A DNA stretch of 64,000 nt from Epinephelus fuscoguttatus (GCF_011397635.1 NC_064756.1:22374907-22438906); one strand, 5' to 3'. Numbered from the stretch's first letter, positions 39,013 to 53,037 are shown. Notes: generated by a model not told the origin, from the sequence alone. Made by a program: numbers and translations.

Positions 39013-41859
39013 AGTAAGTAACAAGTAATGTAACGTTAATTTTACCATTTTTCGCCCTCACTTCTTTATTTTCAAAGAGTTATACAGGAGGGGTCATGCA
39101 GCCAGGTGTGTCTGCAGGTCATGTGGCAATGATTTAAATTCGCATAGGCTACCTATTTGTGGGATTGATGGTGTTCTACCTGGATGCAAGAATAAATATT
39201 TGTAAATGAAGCAGCAAAGAGTAGGGGTAAACATTTGGAAATTGTTATTATTGTCATTTCACTGGTGTTGCAGCACACAGGCTTTTCTCATGTACTGTTT
39301 GTAAGTTTTCCTACAAAAATTCGTAGATATCCCACGTAATCATGAGCTGATAATTTCTGTATAACATATTTGGGAAGTGATGTTACTGTGAATGAGTTTA
39401 GGAAAAGAAACATTAGGTAGACACACCTTAAAAATTACTCAGTGTTCACATGGTTTCAACCACTGGTCTCCTGGGCAAAGTCCTGTGTTTTGTGAATGCA
39501 TTGATCACATGATCACAGCGCAGAGTGGTTGGAACCGTGTGAACTCTGTGTTGACCTCATGTTTCTTTTCCTAAACCTAATCACAGTAACTTTACTTGCC
39601 TAACCTAACCTCTGTAACCTGATGTTAAGGATGTAACTTTATTTGGGCACAGTGGATTATGGGATATTGAAGGTTACAAGGATACACCAGTTGTGTCGTT
39701 CGTAATGAGAGCTAAATGGGCTGTTTTCTCAGCAGAATTTGGACACAGTAAATTCAACCCTATTAGAGATCTTTTACAAATCAGGGATTGTGGAAATAGT
39801 AAGACAAACTCCTTCTGGATGTGACACATTTAAAGACCTACTGTGGTCTTTAAAACACAGTTTCACCATACTATCATTTTCAAACACTGTAGTACTGACA
39901 TTAGTCGATCTGAACCCATTTCCTAGTGCACAACGAGAGGTCACCTGTTCTGTGGCTCTTTCACTATCTGTGTGTTGCTCTCATTGTATCTCCTGCAGCT
40001 GGCAGATAGATACTGTAGCACGTTAGTCATCAGAGATGAATCCTGTAGTATCATAGCTCAAGTATCACACCAGTATGGCTGCTGACTGGTCTATTTTGGA
40101 GGATTCAGCAGATGGTATATAGTTACTGACTGACGGTTACCTGCTGTTCTTCATTTATCTTGTCCTCACAGCTTTTTCATTCATTGTTTAAACCACAAAC
40201 ATGTTTACTGTAAACTATGTTAGTTGATACTTTGTTTGGTATCTAGTGCTGAATTTTTGATGACTAACTGAGGAAATGCCGGACACGTAGCTAAACAAAA
40301 CAGCTAATAGGGAACACTGTTAAATGCAGTTCTCTACTTCTCACTTCTGCTTTAAAGATTTTGGGTACACTCCCTCATTTACATAACTCATTTCTCTACC
40401 ACCAAGCTCATTCTTTACTTCAGTTACTTAAAATCAACTATGATACAAGAGTGGTTTTGAAACTTCACATGACTGTTTCACATCCAGTGTCAGATATTGT
40501 CAGTCAAATGCAACAAACAAGCAAAGTGTATAGACTCTAAAAAAGAGAGAGAGGGGCAAATAATGTTGTTGAGCAGGTTTTTTTTGGAAGGGAGTTCACT
40601 TAATCCTGCTGTAAACCAGCTGTGCTGGCCGAGACCATTGAGCTGAGAAACTTACTGAGAGACTCTTATATAAGACAGCATTTTAAAGGGTCACCTCCAA
40701 CTTAAAGCATAAAAGCTGCGTACATCAGAGACCGAGACACTTTGTTCTTTACTCTGCATGATGTGTTGTCCAATATGACTCAGATTTCTCTTTACATTGA
40801 AAGAAGGAATATTTCACTTTTGTGCGTGGAGCCCTGCAGCACGTAGGAGTTGTACTCACTTACAGTAAAATGAAAGATCACTAAGACAGTCATGTTGCCG
40901 AAAGTGGACAAACACATGTCTGATAATACAAGTTCCTTGTCTGTCACACTATGCCATATCGTCGCAGAGTTTTCTGGGAATTACAAAATGTCGTCACTTA
41001 TACCATGACTAACGTAAACCTTTTCACGAGCCAAAGCAATATTTCAAAACACTCACCTAGCACCCAGCATCACCGTGCCTCACATCTTATTTCAGCAGCA
41101 GCAGCAGCTCATGTATTAAATCTGATTTTGTTTCTTTTTGAGTCAGACTGACGCGTACGTTGGACTCCAGCCAGTTACCAGTTACATTAGTGGGAACTGC
41201 TCTGGCGGAAAAAGCATAACTGGGTCACGCTTAACAGATAAGGCCTTGACATTGTAAACCTTTTGTTCGAACGAGGTGTCCCCCTGCTACTTCTCAGCCC
41301 TGTTGGATTATGTTCCTTTTTAACTGAAGCGTTCACAAAAGGGCTTCTGAGAAACTATGCGTGACATGTTGGACGAGCTTTAATCAAAGGCCGAGATCTC
41401 GACTGCTGCACATGTTTAAATAACAAGGGGCGCTAACAAGCACATGTATGCCTCTTCTTTTTGAGGAAAATGTGTTCCTTTAATGTCTCTGCTGATAATG
41501 ACTCCCTTTTACACAAGTTTTATTGAGTCAGTCCTAATGTTTTGTGTTGTTTCAGGCCCTGTAACCTTATCAAAGTGGCTAGTGAGATTTCAGGGTGGCC
41601 TCAAGTCTGAACCTATACGTACAACCTGGTGCTTAGGATGGCTACGTCCCTTCTGGAGTGCCAAGGTGACCCACTTCGGTTAGAGTTTGAACTGTTATCC
41701 TCAGGTTTTCGTTGTGCCTGTTATGAGGACCAAGTGATTCAATGTTTCCTTTGTCCCTACCGCCATTGACATGCTAAATGGTAGATAGAATTTAACTGCT
41801 GTCTGTAGATTGCTAATTTGCTCAGATTGCTTACATTGTTTACTTGTATTTTTGTCAAG

Positions 41860-42150
41860 TAGCCTATAAAAAACTTTTTTTTACATTGCCTACTCAAACT
41901 TAATTGAACCTCAATTTTCAATCATTTTAAATAATCTTTCTAATCTTTGAACCTCCTATCTGCTCTTTTACTATTTTTTGATGACTTTTTTGAAAGTGTA
42001 AATCATTTAGTGATTCATTTCACCCTTTATGTCTTTTCTCTTTGCTCTTTTATTGTAAATCTATTTCCTGTGTTATGTTTGTATATTTTTTTCTCTGTAA
42101 AGCACTTTGAATTGGCCTGGTGTATGAAAAGTACTATACCACTGAGGTTG
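41860..42150 (+). mobile_element. LINE 3' tail fragment
   Basis: CTCTGTAAAGCACTTTGAAT, followed by TATGAAAAGTACTATACC, is the usual 3' UTR signature of teleost non-LTR retrotransposons, here after a T-rich stretch. No reverse-transcriptase part remains. Confidence 0.5.
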
Positions 42151-43759
42151 CCTTGCCTTCCCTATGCTGTAGAACCTCCAGCTGAACTACCCTGCAAACT
42201 ATGCCCTGTTGTTGTTGCTGCCCATCAGCGCTCATTTCAAACCAACTTCCCTGTGAGGGCCAATAAAGATATGTTGAACTTTATATGAGCAGAAGTCCAC
42301 ATGATAATAGGGTGCATTCACTGATACATAAGCAGGTCCACACACACACGGTCATATAATCAGCATATAATAAGGTGTGGTGCACACATACATGCTGAAA
42401 AAATGTTGCCGTCTAGTTTGACCTTTAAGTAAAACAAGCACAAAACTGCACAGATAAATACAATGAGTATCAGATGGATCAAAATGAACTCAACATGTCC
42501 CTACCTGCACCAGGAGCTGTGACCTGTGATTAGCATTACCCATGTAGCTGCAGATCGTGTTTCCAACATGCACAACATTTCTGCTGTTTTGAGCCAGTGC
42601 ATTACAGAAACTGGTTGAGCACCATTAGCAAACACAGAGTACTTCTTGTATGACAATGTGTCCTTGTACCACAGTATGTTAACAAACTTGTCACCAGGAT
42701 ATGTAGTGATGATGATATTCAAATAACCCCTCCAATGCAAACTAGTGACCTCACTGGCCATCTTCACAACGAATATGCTGTTTCCACTGCGAGTTACACT
42801 CACCCACATGATGTAGATGTCCTTCTTAGTTAGGCCTAGACGCACCTCTTCCAATACGGAGCACAGAGATAACACTACCCTCCCTCCCTGGAGGTGGGAC
42901 TCCCCAGTTACTCACTGTCCCCTGAATGTCCTTCGTCCTCTTCCTCTCGCCCTCCTGCTCCACTGGCTTAAACTACAAAACCTGGTTTGATACAGTCTCT
43001 CTCTATTCTCTCTCTAACCCTCCCCTTTTCTTTCTACAGCAGTGTAACTGAATCCGGCTTGAAGGGTGCCTGACCTGCCCCTGTTTGAGACCCCAAGGCG
43101 GTACTAAAGAGTGCTGGTGTGTATCAACGCTCCGTGGATTCAGAGAGAGCTGTTTTTGAATGACCAAGCCCTGCTGACAAAACAAAACAAAACTAAAGTA
43201 TTCCAGGTAACCTGAAACTTGAACCCTCCCTCCTCTGTCCCTGTCTCTCCTCCCACACACCCTTCCACTCCAAACTTTTTAAGCCCTCCGGACATACAGT
43301 ACACCATATCTTCTTAAGCCCCCTTTTGTGTTTTTCACTCCTTAGCCCTCCCTCCAGTGCCCCTTTGCCTCTCAAATTTTACCCAAACATACACCCACAC
43401 AAACAGGCATCTGCAAAGATACAAATACATGCAAAAACAAAGACGTGGCACAGTGCCTCATATATATACACACACACCTACACACATACAACATGAAGTT
43501 ATCAGTGATGTTGTGTGTGCAGTAACATGCCCCGAGGCTGAGGTGTGCATCTCTTGTCACCTGTATTGTTTTGACAGACTAATGAGAAGTCAGTTGGTAT
43601 CAGTCAGGAGTTCCTGACATCAGATGGTGACTCATGCCACGCCTCATAACATCAACAGAACAGGAATATGATGGTGCACTCAATGCTCTACAAGAGCCTA
43701 CAGCCAAGCAAGTGGATATGACTACGTACACATGCACAGCGGTGCTTGGAGCTGAATGT

Positions 43760-44050
43760 GTCTGCATGCAGTGACGATGCTAACATGCTGATGTTTAGCT
43801 GGTATAATGCTTACCAGGTTCACCATCTTAGTGTAGCGTGTTAGCATGCTAACATTTGCTTATTGGCACTAAACACAAAGTACAGCTGAGGATGATGGTA
43901 ATGTTACTAGTTTTGCATGTATCTGGTTATGAACCAACTAAACTGAGAGCAAGGGGATCACTGAAGAATGAATGAATGAATGAATGCACTTAATTTCATG
44001 GTTGTTGAGATATTTCAGTCTAGACCAAACAGACCAACAGATGGACGCAT
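43760..44050. repeat. Percomorph dispersed repeat (GCTAACATGCT type)
   Basis: GATGCTAACATGCTGATGTT, GTTAGCATGCTAACATTTGC, CACTAAACACAAAGTACAGC and the following GAGATATTTCAGTCTAGACC are hallmarks of an abundant percomorph repeat. Class unknown to me. Confidence 0.6.
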
Positions 44051-44647
44051 GGCTAAAACTGTAATATATTAAAAATATATTTAAATATGCCTTTATCTAT
44101 GCAGCATTAAAGGTTAATAGTGAGCAGAATACACATGTCAGAAAAGTTTCTCTAGGTTACAGTAAAACGTGCAAGAATGCTGTGGTTATAGACACACCTA
44201 AGTAATGGATGTCACTGGCTGCGTTAGTGACTCTGCTTTGGCATCACTGATTGGCTTACGGCCAGAGGTGCAACAAGCCTGAACAGTGTCAACCCATCAA
44301 AAAAATACAGCCGGAAATTCCTTCAGTTTGTGACTGAAGTGTTGAATTACCTTTTAAAGATGCATTCAATGACCACTCTGGTCACAAGGTTAGTGCTTCT
44401 AAAAATTAAGCCACTGTGAATGTTATGGGACACTGAGCATGGACAACTGAGAAAAAAACTTGATTGGGAGTGTGAGAAAAAAAGGCCAGGGCAAGAGAGA
44501 AAGAGCCATTGTTTAAAAAACAGCAGCCAATTGTGTCGCTTGACCTGGACTATTAAATGCAATGAACCTTAGAGATGACTCCCAACCCTTCCTCACTCAT
44601 AAAACTAGATCTATGGGCACAGCAGTTGTCTAAGAGTATGCAGCATA

Positions 44648-45153
44648 TCCTCCTGAGACCCGAACCTTTGTTTGTTAGGCATTTTTAATTTCTCCTAGCT
44701 ACTTGGGATCAGCAGGACCTGATAGGTATAAAAAACTTTACATTGTCAATAATAATGAAGTCCCACTGTCCACAAACGAGACAACAATAAAGTCTCAATG
44801 TCTTCAAACAAGTAGTTACTAATTAACGCTGTTGTAGCTTGTTACTGTTGCTAAAATTGGTCAAATTTGTTGCCATATCAAACTTCAAACATTATAAAGC
44901 ATAAATAAACAAGTTTCAACCATTAAATGTGATCAGGTTTTGGACCTTGTCCACTTTGGGATCAGCTGCAGACTGTCTTGGAAATGGTTGCCATCTTGTT
45001 TTCAGATGAATTAGAGTATTGTGCTCCGACTACAACTAGATGGCACAAACAAGTGTCCATGAACAACAGGTCTAAGTCAAGTAGAATTAAGTTTAAGGTC
45101 AAGTAAACCCAAAATGTGATGTCCTTATATGAGGACACAGGGTCTCAGGAGGA
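44648..45153. mobile_element. TA-flanked inverted-repeat miniature element
   Basis: The ends TCCTCCTGAGACC and GGTCTCAGGAGGA are perfect 13-base mirrors, with TA on each side (44646-44647 and 45154-45155). No coding content. Confidence 0.75.
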
Positions 45154-45250
45154 TATACAGAAAAAGATAGATGGATACATATATAAATAAAGACAGGTAA
45201 CTAGATACATGTGTATGTAGACAGAGCTTTCTGAGGGGATCAGTTTGAAG

Positions 45251-45905
45251 CAGAGGTGGGACCAAGTCATTGTTTTGCAGGTCACAAATCTCAAGTCCTA
45301 GTTTAAGTTAGACTTGTCCTGAGTCGAGTCCCAAGTCCTAAAATTTGAGTTTCAAGTCCTGAACGAGTCATTATGTGCTCTTCAACAAATGCAAAGCCAT
45401 GTTAACAACAGAGTAATAATGTTTTAGATTTACAAAAATCATGAGTGCTTTTTAAGATTTGTAATGTGTTGGAAGTTATCTGTCTTAGTAATTTTTTAAC
45501 CGCATAGTACGCAAACAAAATTATCTGTAGAAAACGTTTTTCACCTGCTGCTCGGTAACGTCATGTTCATTCTTCAAGATTCTTTTCTGGAACTTGATTG
45601 GATCCTGTCAGTTGGGTCTGGAGAATTATGTGTCGACTTGCTGGGAATGAATGGTATCAACGTTAGTTGGTCCAGGAGATGAAATCAGTTGATTTGTGAT
45701 ACACTTTTTGAATAACACAAATCGTTCAAATTAATCGTTGGGCTTTAGGGGACAGTATCAAGTATTTTCAAGGCTCAAAAAAGGCTCAAGTCCAAGTTAA
45801 GTCACAAAACACTGGTGTTAGAGTCCAAGTTGAGTTGCAATCTTTTTTGAATCAAGTCAAGTCTACTGTCATCAGATTTATGGCTCAAGTCCGACTGGTG
45901 TGAAG
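45251..45905. mobile_element. Degenerate hAT-like miniature transposon
   Basis: The left end CAGAGGTGGGACCAAGTCAT and repeated CAAGTCC/GAGTC words across the interior, with a loosely mirrored right end near GGCTCAAGTCCGACTGGTG, match a widespread teleost non-autonomous hAT type. The right border is approximate. Confidence 0.55.
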
Positions 45906-47511
45906 CGAATGGCCTCTGAACGTTCCACACAAAAGGTCTATTTCAGCCAATAACCTCAGTTAAACTTGTTGATATTCAGTTGCCATAAAGTTGCCAAGAC
46001 ACTTACTGTAGAGGCTCCACCCTGGCACTGGATCTGGTGCATGCCCTCCTTTTGTGTGTTTGCCAGACTGAGCTTAGTTAAAGTCAATATAGTGTCAGCC
46101 AGAAACCAGTTTATAACATGATAGACTTAAAAAAAAATCAACATGCACAGTAAATCAGCCCTTATCCATTCCCTAATATGCCACATTTACAGAGTTCACA
46201 CTGCAGATCACATGAATACTGTGCAGTCATGTTTTCCATGAAGTCCGACGTAGTTGAACAATGGCTGACGAGATGTTTGCACACGCTATAAAAGAGAAGA
46301 TGAGAGCAATTCAGAGATCTAATAAATCTATTGTACGCCCTTGTTTGACTCTTTTATTGTTCTACTGAATCAAGCTGCTTCGTTTTGTTCATTATCCCAT
46401 CAGCTCTCACAGTGCGACAGCCAAAACACACAGTCCGGGTCAGCCTGATGAAACGCATTCATTAATTATTCTTCATTTCTTTGTCAGTGAATCCACTGAT
46501 GTTGCTGCTAAAATCTGTTCTTTTCCTTTCAACCTGGGTGTATGTGAGGCTCAAGGACAATTAAGTAGACCACTGACTTCCTGGAAGCTTATAGTCCACA
46601 TGGGTTACATATTAACAGATATATTTAGGGCTACTGCTTTGATTTTTGTAAGACAAGAGAACTGGAGCTAAAACTGCTTTTCTGTATTACATATTCAGAA
46701 AATGTTGAAACTCTTTTATTTCTCATTGACTTACAAACGACACGGCAACAGATTCAAATTCTGTGTCTCTTGATGCATTTTATTTGTTTATAAGACCAAT
46801 TTTGAACATAGAAAGCAACTCTAGTCCAGTTTAAATACAAATATGCTCTCTTACTAGTCTGTTAAATCATACGTATTGTAATATTATTTAACATATAGAC
46901 AGAGTCTGACACCATCAAACCTCAGACATTCTTGACTTTAAATCATATTATTTAATACATTTCGGAACCATAAGACCCCCTCTCTGGCATAAAACTTAAC
47001 ATAACATTGATTTTACATGTGGATGTTTCATTTAAAGCATTTTGCATCCTTATTAGACATGCTGACACAGATTTAGAGATGAATCAAAGTTCCATTTTTG
47101 TCTTTTTAAAAATAGTCTACCGCTCAGACAGCATGCTATCCATTCTTCATTTCACCCGCATACTGATTTTGTCGATGGAGAATGTGATACAAGCACGTTG
47201 GTTATCAAGGTGCTTTGATGGTTAGGTTGGGTTAAAAAAAAGCAGAAATGATAAGAAAACAGATCATAACACACACATCACACTGCCCACACTGCTGTAC
47301 TCTTCCTCACCTGTAAAGTAGCTGCACTCGGTCACTCCGTGTCACAAAAGCACCTGAAGGTTAGGGATCATGCCTGTGGAGAAGAAGATTCCTGGTGTCT
47401 GCATTTTTCTCTGAGGAGTTTCTCAGCAGACCTTTATGGTTTCAACAGGGAACACCCTTCTGAGTTCCTTTATCCCACCTCTCTGCCCTCCACTACCATG
47501 GCAAACAACTC

Positions 47512-47553
47512 ATCTCTCTCTCTCCCTCTCCCTCTCTCTCTCTCTCATGTGCG

Positions 47554-47606
<53 letters not shown>
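47512..47606. repeat. Compound (CT)n-(GC)n-(CA)n microsatellite
   Basis: A CT run is followed by GCGCGCGC and a CA array of about 22 units. The GC/CA part is a candidate Z-DNA-forming tract. Confidence 0.95.
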
Positions 47607-49235
47607 CACCTCAATTTACCATCAAAGCCAGTACACCACCATCTCCCCATCAGTCAAGGCACCCAAACCCGCCTTTGTCCACACAGATGATCATCTTGTG
47701 TAACTTGATACTAAGCTTGAGAAATGTTAGCGGAAGTGCAGCTTTAAAAATAACTGGTTAATAATTAACACATTCACAATTATGTACCCTGGACTGCAAA
47801 GAATGTATGTTGCCTGAGTTTCATCTGTGTATGTGTCCTGTTATAAATGGTTTAAATGCAAAAGACAAAGAATCTCAGGAGGCCATTTTGTCAAGCTTAT
47901 GTTATTCAAATCAGATATGTAATATATTTTTAGGTTATATGGAGTATTTGAGTAATAAGTGAAATGGCATATAGAAATAATTAATGGCATTTCCTGGATG
48001 TAGGACACGATAATGCACAATTTCTGGCCAAAACTGTAAACATTTACTGCATATTGCCAAAATCTGTTATCTTAGGCGTTCAAATTGCATCATGAGGTTT
48101 AATTGTGTGGATATTCCAGGAAGAATTAACACAAATCCCATGAGTTATCTCCTGCGTCACTGTCCTTCGGGATCACAAGATACTTTCTACTCTACTTCAT
48201 ATTAGTGCCATTGTATCAGCTGCCACCCACCTCACCTGACCGACAATACAAAATGAATGGATTTACAGTATAAGGAAGTACCTGTGTCATCTGCTGAGAA
48301 ATATTGAAATACGTAACTAGCTATACAACAGAAGTAGGCTGCATACCTGCAATAATGTTTTAACATTATGACATAATGACACATGATATCTGAGTACATA
48401 GAAGCCTTCACAGTCTGATCATCTATTATTGCCCTGATCAGTATAAAGAGGATCCGTGACACTTCTCTGTGTGATGATAAATTGTTTCCTGCTGCCATTT
48501 TACCAAGAAATCCCCCAAATATTTTCTGAAAATATCCTTTTCTCTGCTTCCTGTTACCACCCATTGCATAAATACACTGTCACACATGTGTAGGCTACAT
48601 TTGTGAAACCTCATATGCTGACCCACTATTTGGAACATTGACGCAGCAGACATGCCCAGCACCAGCCCCCTCTCACCCCTGCGACTAGTCTTCACGTTGT
48701 TAGGGCCATAGGAAATTTCCCTTCAGACAGACAGACAAAGATGGACAGATATAGCAGATATAGGAAGGGTGGGGTGGGGGGGGGGGACTTAAATGGGATG
48801 TGTGTGTCAACAGAATCTCAATTTCGGCCTACAAGCAATTTGTATCAGTACGATCTTAGTCATTGTTATCAGTATAAGTTATGTGACTTTGAATGGATGT
48901 TGTGGTTCATGTTAATGATCATGTGGCACCTACTCACGACTAAGGTCAGCCTCTGAATCACCCACACAAATTAAATACCAAGAAACTTTCCACTACTCAG
49001 AACTGTGACGTTCTTGCGGATGAGTGACGTGCCTCTATAGTCTATAGCTTTTCAAACTGATGTAATACCTGCTAAGATATATAAGATAAGATATATAGTT
49101 CTGTACTTACGTACTGTTTTTAGTGATTATTAATCGTTGCATGACTGACTGAGCTTTTGTAAAGCCGTATTTTTTTTTTCTCTTAAAATGTGTGTGAGAG
49201 CAGCTGCTAGTTTAAATCACTTATTATAGTTTTAT

Positions 49236-49570
49236 ATTTTTTCATTAGTGCTTGTTTTTATTTCATTTTTAATTTTTGTTTCAATTCAGTTTAGTTTCAG
49301 TACGTTTCGGAGTGTGTTTGTTCATTTCAGTTTAGTTTTTATAAATCTATATTTTTTATTTGTTTGTTTTAGTTTAGTTTTATTTTTCATTAATATAATA
49401 ATTGGGGGTATTTGTCAGGGTCAAAATTTAAGACTTTTTTTGGTTTGGGTTGTCTTGTTTTTATTTTTATTTTATTTATTTATTTTTATTTTACCGACGC
49501 CCCTTAATTAATTAGTTTTAATTTTTAATTTTTCTCTAAAGCCTGTCTTATATTTTTATTTCAGTTAATT
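49236..49570. repeat. AT-rich TTTTAGTTT repeat tract
   Basis: Many variants of TTTAGTTT, TTTCAGTTTAG and TTTATTT. On the minus strand it reads as the AACTAAAACTAAA motif of a common degenerate interspersed repeat. No coding value. Confidence 0.5.
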
Positions 49571-50649
49571 TAGTGTAACTAACATTGGTTTAAATACACA
49601 TATTACTCATTATTTTCACCCAGTAATTACTAAAATCTGAGAAAATGAATATGAAGTTTTTGTACCCAAGCATTAAAGTGAGTGAAGGAATTCAGCCCTG
49701 AAATCAGTAAGTGACTTCAGTACTTTCCCTGACATATTATATATTTTGAATGATGCAGAATTCTTTGAATGAGAGACACTCACAAAAACCCATTTACCCT
49801 GAAATAGCCACCGCAAGATAATATCTGCATATTGCACAAGATGTTAACCTTCTACAGTGAGCTACATTTTCAGTGAATTTTGTGAGTCAGTCGTTCTTTG
49901 TGCGTCAGATGTTTTCTTTCCAGCCCAGGTTAAAGTTAGTTTTTTATACTGTTGGCACTATATTATTAACAATGACAATAAAGAGGTGTACTAACTCAGC
50001 TGTCCAACAGGAGTCCTCATGCACCACCTGATTCAGGTGTTGCCACCTGGCTGTCTGTTGCTGTTGTGTTAAAGGGGGAAAGGAGAGACTGGTGGTGGAG
50101 CTATGGAAACCTGAGGGACAAAGGAAAGATACTGTTGTAGCTGTAGTTTCAAAATAGCTGCCTTGAAGTGTGACAAGATCAGCATGCTGTAGATTTCCTG
50201 GTCGTGTTTCCTGTCGTGTTTCCTGTTGAGACAGTCATACATAAGGGTGACGGTCTTGTGAAAAGTTGTTTAGCTGCTCAGTATCAAAGTACTCCAGAGT
50301 GATCTTTGAAAGCAAATGTTACCAAGCATGAGTCTCCATGTGAGAACGACAGGCTGTCAGATCCACTTTGCCCAAGCATTAGCTAATGAAAGAAGGCTGG
50401 CTGACAGGCAGGGTAAAGAAAGAAGATGGACCGGTTTGAAAGTATGACTGGTATGGGGACATGGACAGGCAGACGTAGGCAGAAGACAGCAGAGAAGACA
50501 GAACTCTGTTTTGGTTCTTCACAGCTACAACTAATCATTTAATAAAAACTGATGTAAAGAGAGTGAGTGACAGGGCTCAACGCTAAACGGACAGGGAGGA
50601 GAGGAGAAGACAGACAAGAAATATCTTCAGACATCCTGTCCAGTCGGCC

Positions 50650-52311
50650 ATGGGGAACAGTGGTGAGTTTTTCTGTTGAGATGCTTCATTTCAATTATGT
50701 TTACCGCAACTGTGATGCACACAAACAACTTACCAAAAACATCTGCGCACTGACTCACATTAATCTTTCTACTATTATCTAATAGTATTTAACTTTTAAA
50801 TAATCACTGTTGCCAAACTCCAACAAAATGTCCTTTTCTTCTTTGGATTTACTGTCCTTTAATGTTTCACATGGTCATTGAGTTACTGCTTGTTTTGTGT
50901 TACTAAACTCTTCTCACTGTGTTACAATATCAAAAGCGTCATGAAAACCTACACAGTCAGTCACTGTCATCATAACTGTGTGTTCATATGCAGTGTAACT
51001 GTTGCTTGAAACGAGCCAAGGTGAAAGAGTGAATGAAATTTAGGAAGTTAAGCAGTTAAGATTTCTCCATCTGCTCTTGTGATGCAGTTGAGAGGGAAAA
51101 TGAAATGACAATGTTTTCCAAATCTCAGCTGTTAACGTCAAGTGCCACCTGTATTTCTGTCTCTTAAACTCCCTCCTCACTCGTCATTTCAGCTTCTCCA
51201 TAAATGCTGCTGATGAAGGCAGCGCCGGCATCTTTTCCAGATATTGATTTCCCAATCTCATTTCATCAGAGTGAATATTCATTCATAAACTGAACAGATT
51301 CGTATTGATCCAATTAACCTCAGGCAGCCAGACAGACTGCTCTTCAGCTGGTTATCATTTGTCATGAATACAATACCCTGTGAAATGACAAAAGATCTGT
51401 TGTCCTTTAGTTTTTTTTTTAATTCATTGTTCTTCAATGCTTTTATGTTAATCTGTGTTGATCTATGGTGAGAATGTAATCATCTCTCTGTATTTGTATT
51501 TGCAGGGAGCAGGGTAAACTCAGCAGCAGTTGGGGTCGCCGTAGGCTTTGGGATCCTGGCGATCCTCTTCACCATTGCCATTGTGCAGTTCTGCTGCAAG
51601 TACAAGTGCAAAAACTGCAAAAACTGCTGCAAGAAAAAGAGTGAGTGAGGCTTCAATGAGTCATTTCACCACAAACATTAAAGAAACTCTATCTCACCTC
51701 TTGTGGTATTGATAGGTTTGATTATATCTGTCCAGGTTACAGATATGTGTCATCAGGCTCGTTATTCTGAATAATCCAAACTCCTCTGTAACTGTTTACT
51801 GTTAGGTCTGAGTTATCCAAGTTACATAATACTGACAATGAATCCAGAGTTGACTTTTTAAACATGTAATAGTTTTCTGTGCCATGTGCAACACCAGTTT
51901 CTTTCACTGCATTTGTATTGATGTGGAGGCACAAATTGCAGAGACAGTTTTCTCAAAACCTGCATGAATAAAACCAAAACTTTCTGAGTGGTTTTGTTAT
52001 TTTTGGTGTAAAACTGGCATGCAACAACATTACCCAATATTAAGACTGCAAAGTAACAAATCTGTCCTGCTTTTGTCATAAATCCATTTTTTGTCCTCTT
52101 ATTTCTCTCCAGAGCCATCACTGAAAGACCAAGTGCTCACGTAAGTGATTTATTTATTCACATGCCTTTCAAATACAAAGTTGTATTTCCTTGTAAATGC
52201 TTGTGTCATGTTTGTGTGGGTAAGCTATGTGTGTTTGACCCCTCTATCTACAGCAAAGTCGGCTTGAAGAAGTCCCCTCCTCCCTTCTCTATTAGCGGCA
52301 TCACAAAATGA
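50650..52311 (+). CDS. 77-aa Cys/Lys-rich single-pass membrane microprotein (SMIM35-like position)
   Basis: Four coding exons, 50650-50662, 51506-51640, 52113-52140 and 52254-52311, have good GT-AG sites and consistent phases. The start ATG is in CGGCCATGG, close to the Kozak consensus. Residues about 12-32 form one hydrophobic helix (AVGVAVGFGILAILFTIAIV). A Cys/Lys cluster follows at once (CCKYKCKNCKNCCKKKK), likely palmitoylated and membrane-bound, then a short tail with SPPPFSISGITK. There is no signal-peptide cleavage motif, so a type III-like or N-out/C-in topology is inferred. It lies between tmprss4 and il10ra on the opposite strand to both, exactly as human SMIM35 does, so orthology is likely by position. 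I could not confirm it from sequence. Confidence 0.7.
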
Positions 52312-53031
52312 TGTCCGACTTGTTGGCAGTTGATTGTGGCACCTGCACACTCATCGTCTGTCACTCTCCTACTCATCACCTATCTTGTTCTCAGTATGTT
52401 ATCCTTTCCTGATTGCATTTTGCTGCTATAACTGACATTGGAGTTTTAACCTGAATACTGAGGAGGGATTTTACCATGTTATTTTTATATTACAATGTGT
52501 GATGTAATGTTTTCGAGCCAAGTCACTGTTTCTCAGCCAACTTTGATTCAGTCTTTGTATTGAAAACAAAAGTGCCCACTTTGTTTTGAACAGAAAGAGG
52601 GGCATTACATGCTACTGTGTATGCAAATGTGTACTGTTATGTCATTTTAATGTCATTGTAAAGAGTGGGTTAAAACAATGTCTAATATATACATTTGAAT
52701 ATGAATATTTATATATAATTTTTCTCTTGCAATTTCACTGTATCATTCTTGCTATATGTCATGAAAATGGTCTCAGTTTGAAATGTTGTGGCTTTTCGTG
52801 GTACAAATTTGAGTATGCAGACACACACACACACTACAGAATGACAAATGCACACACTCTGTTGATGAGAACTTTTGAGGCGGAGGCAAAATATCAACTG
52901 CTTAACCACAGCAACCAGGCGGATCTGTTTTCTTGTAAGCTGCAGGTGGCTTCCCTCCAAATTCGCATATCTACTACCCTTTTTTATACTCTCTGTGGTT
53001 GGCGGAACAATGTCTCATAGTTTTTCTTTTA

Positions 53032-53037
53032 AATAAA
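53032..53037 (+). other. Polyadenylation signal of the microprotein gene
   Basis: AATAAA lies 721 bases after the stop and is followed by a GT-rich stretch. A second AATAAA is near 53,099. Confidence 0.6.

Larger units (their letters stand above)
37048..50649. other. 13.6-kb gene-poor region upstream of tmprss4
   Basis: No complete gene was recognised. The region must hold the tmprss4 promoter and start exon. Two in-frame candidates for that exon are 37279-37302 (8 codons) and 42505-42543 (13 codons, MGNANHRSQLLVQ, then a GTAGGG donor). The remainder is AT-rich with the repeats listed separately. Confidence 0.5.

Noticed and set aside
43003-43375. Overlapping short frames suggesting a gene at 43 kb
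   Set aside because: Low-complexity CT-rich sequence without family motifs or a consistent exon structure.
49248-49511. 87-codon hydrophobic frame
   Set aside because: A product of the T-rich TTTTAGTTT repeat (runs of Phe, Leu and Val).
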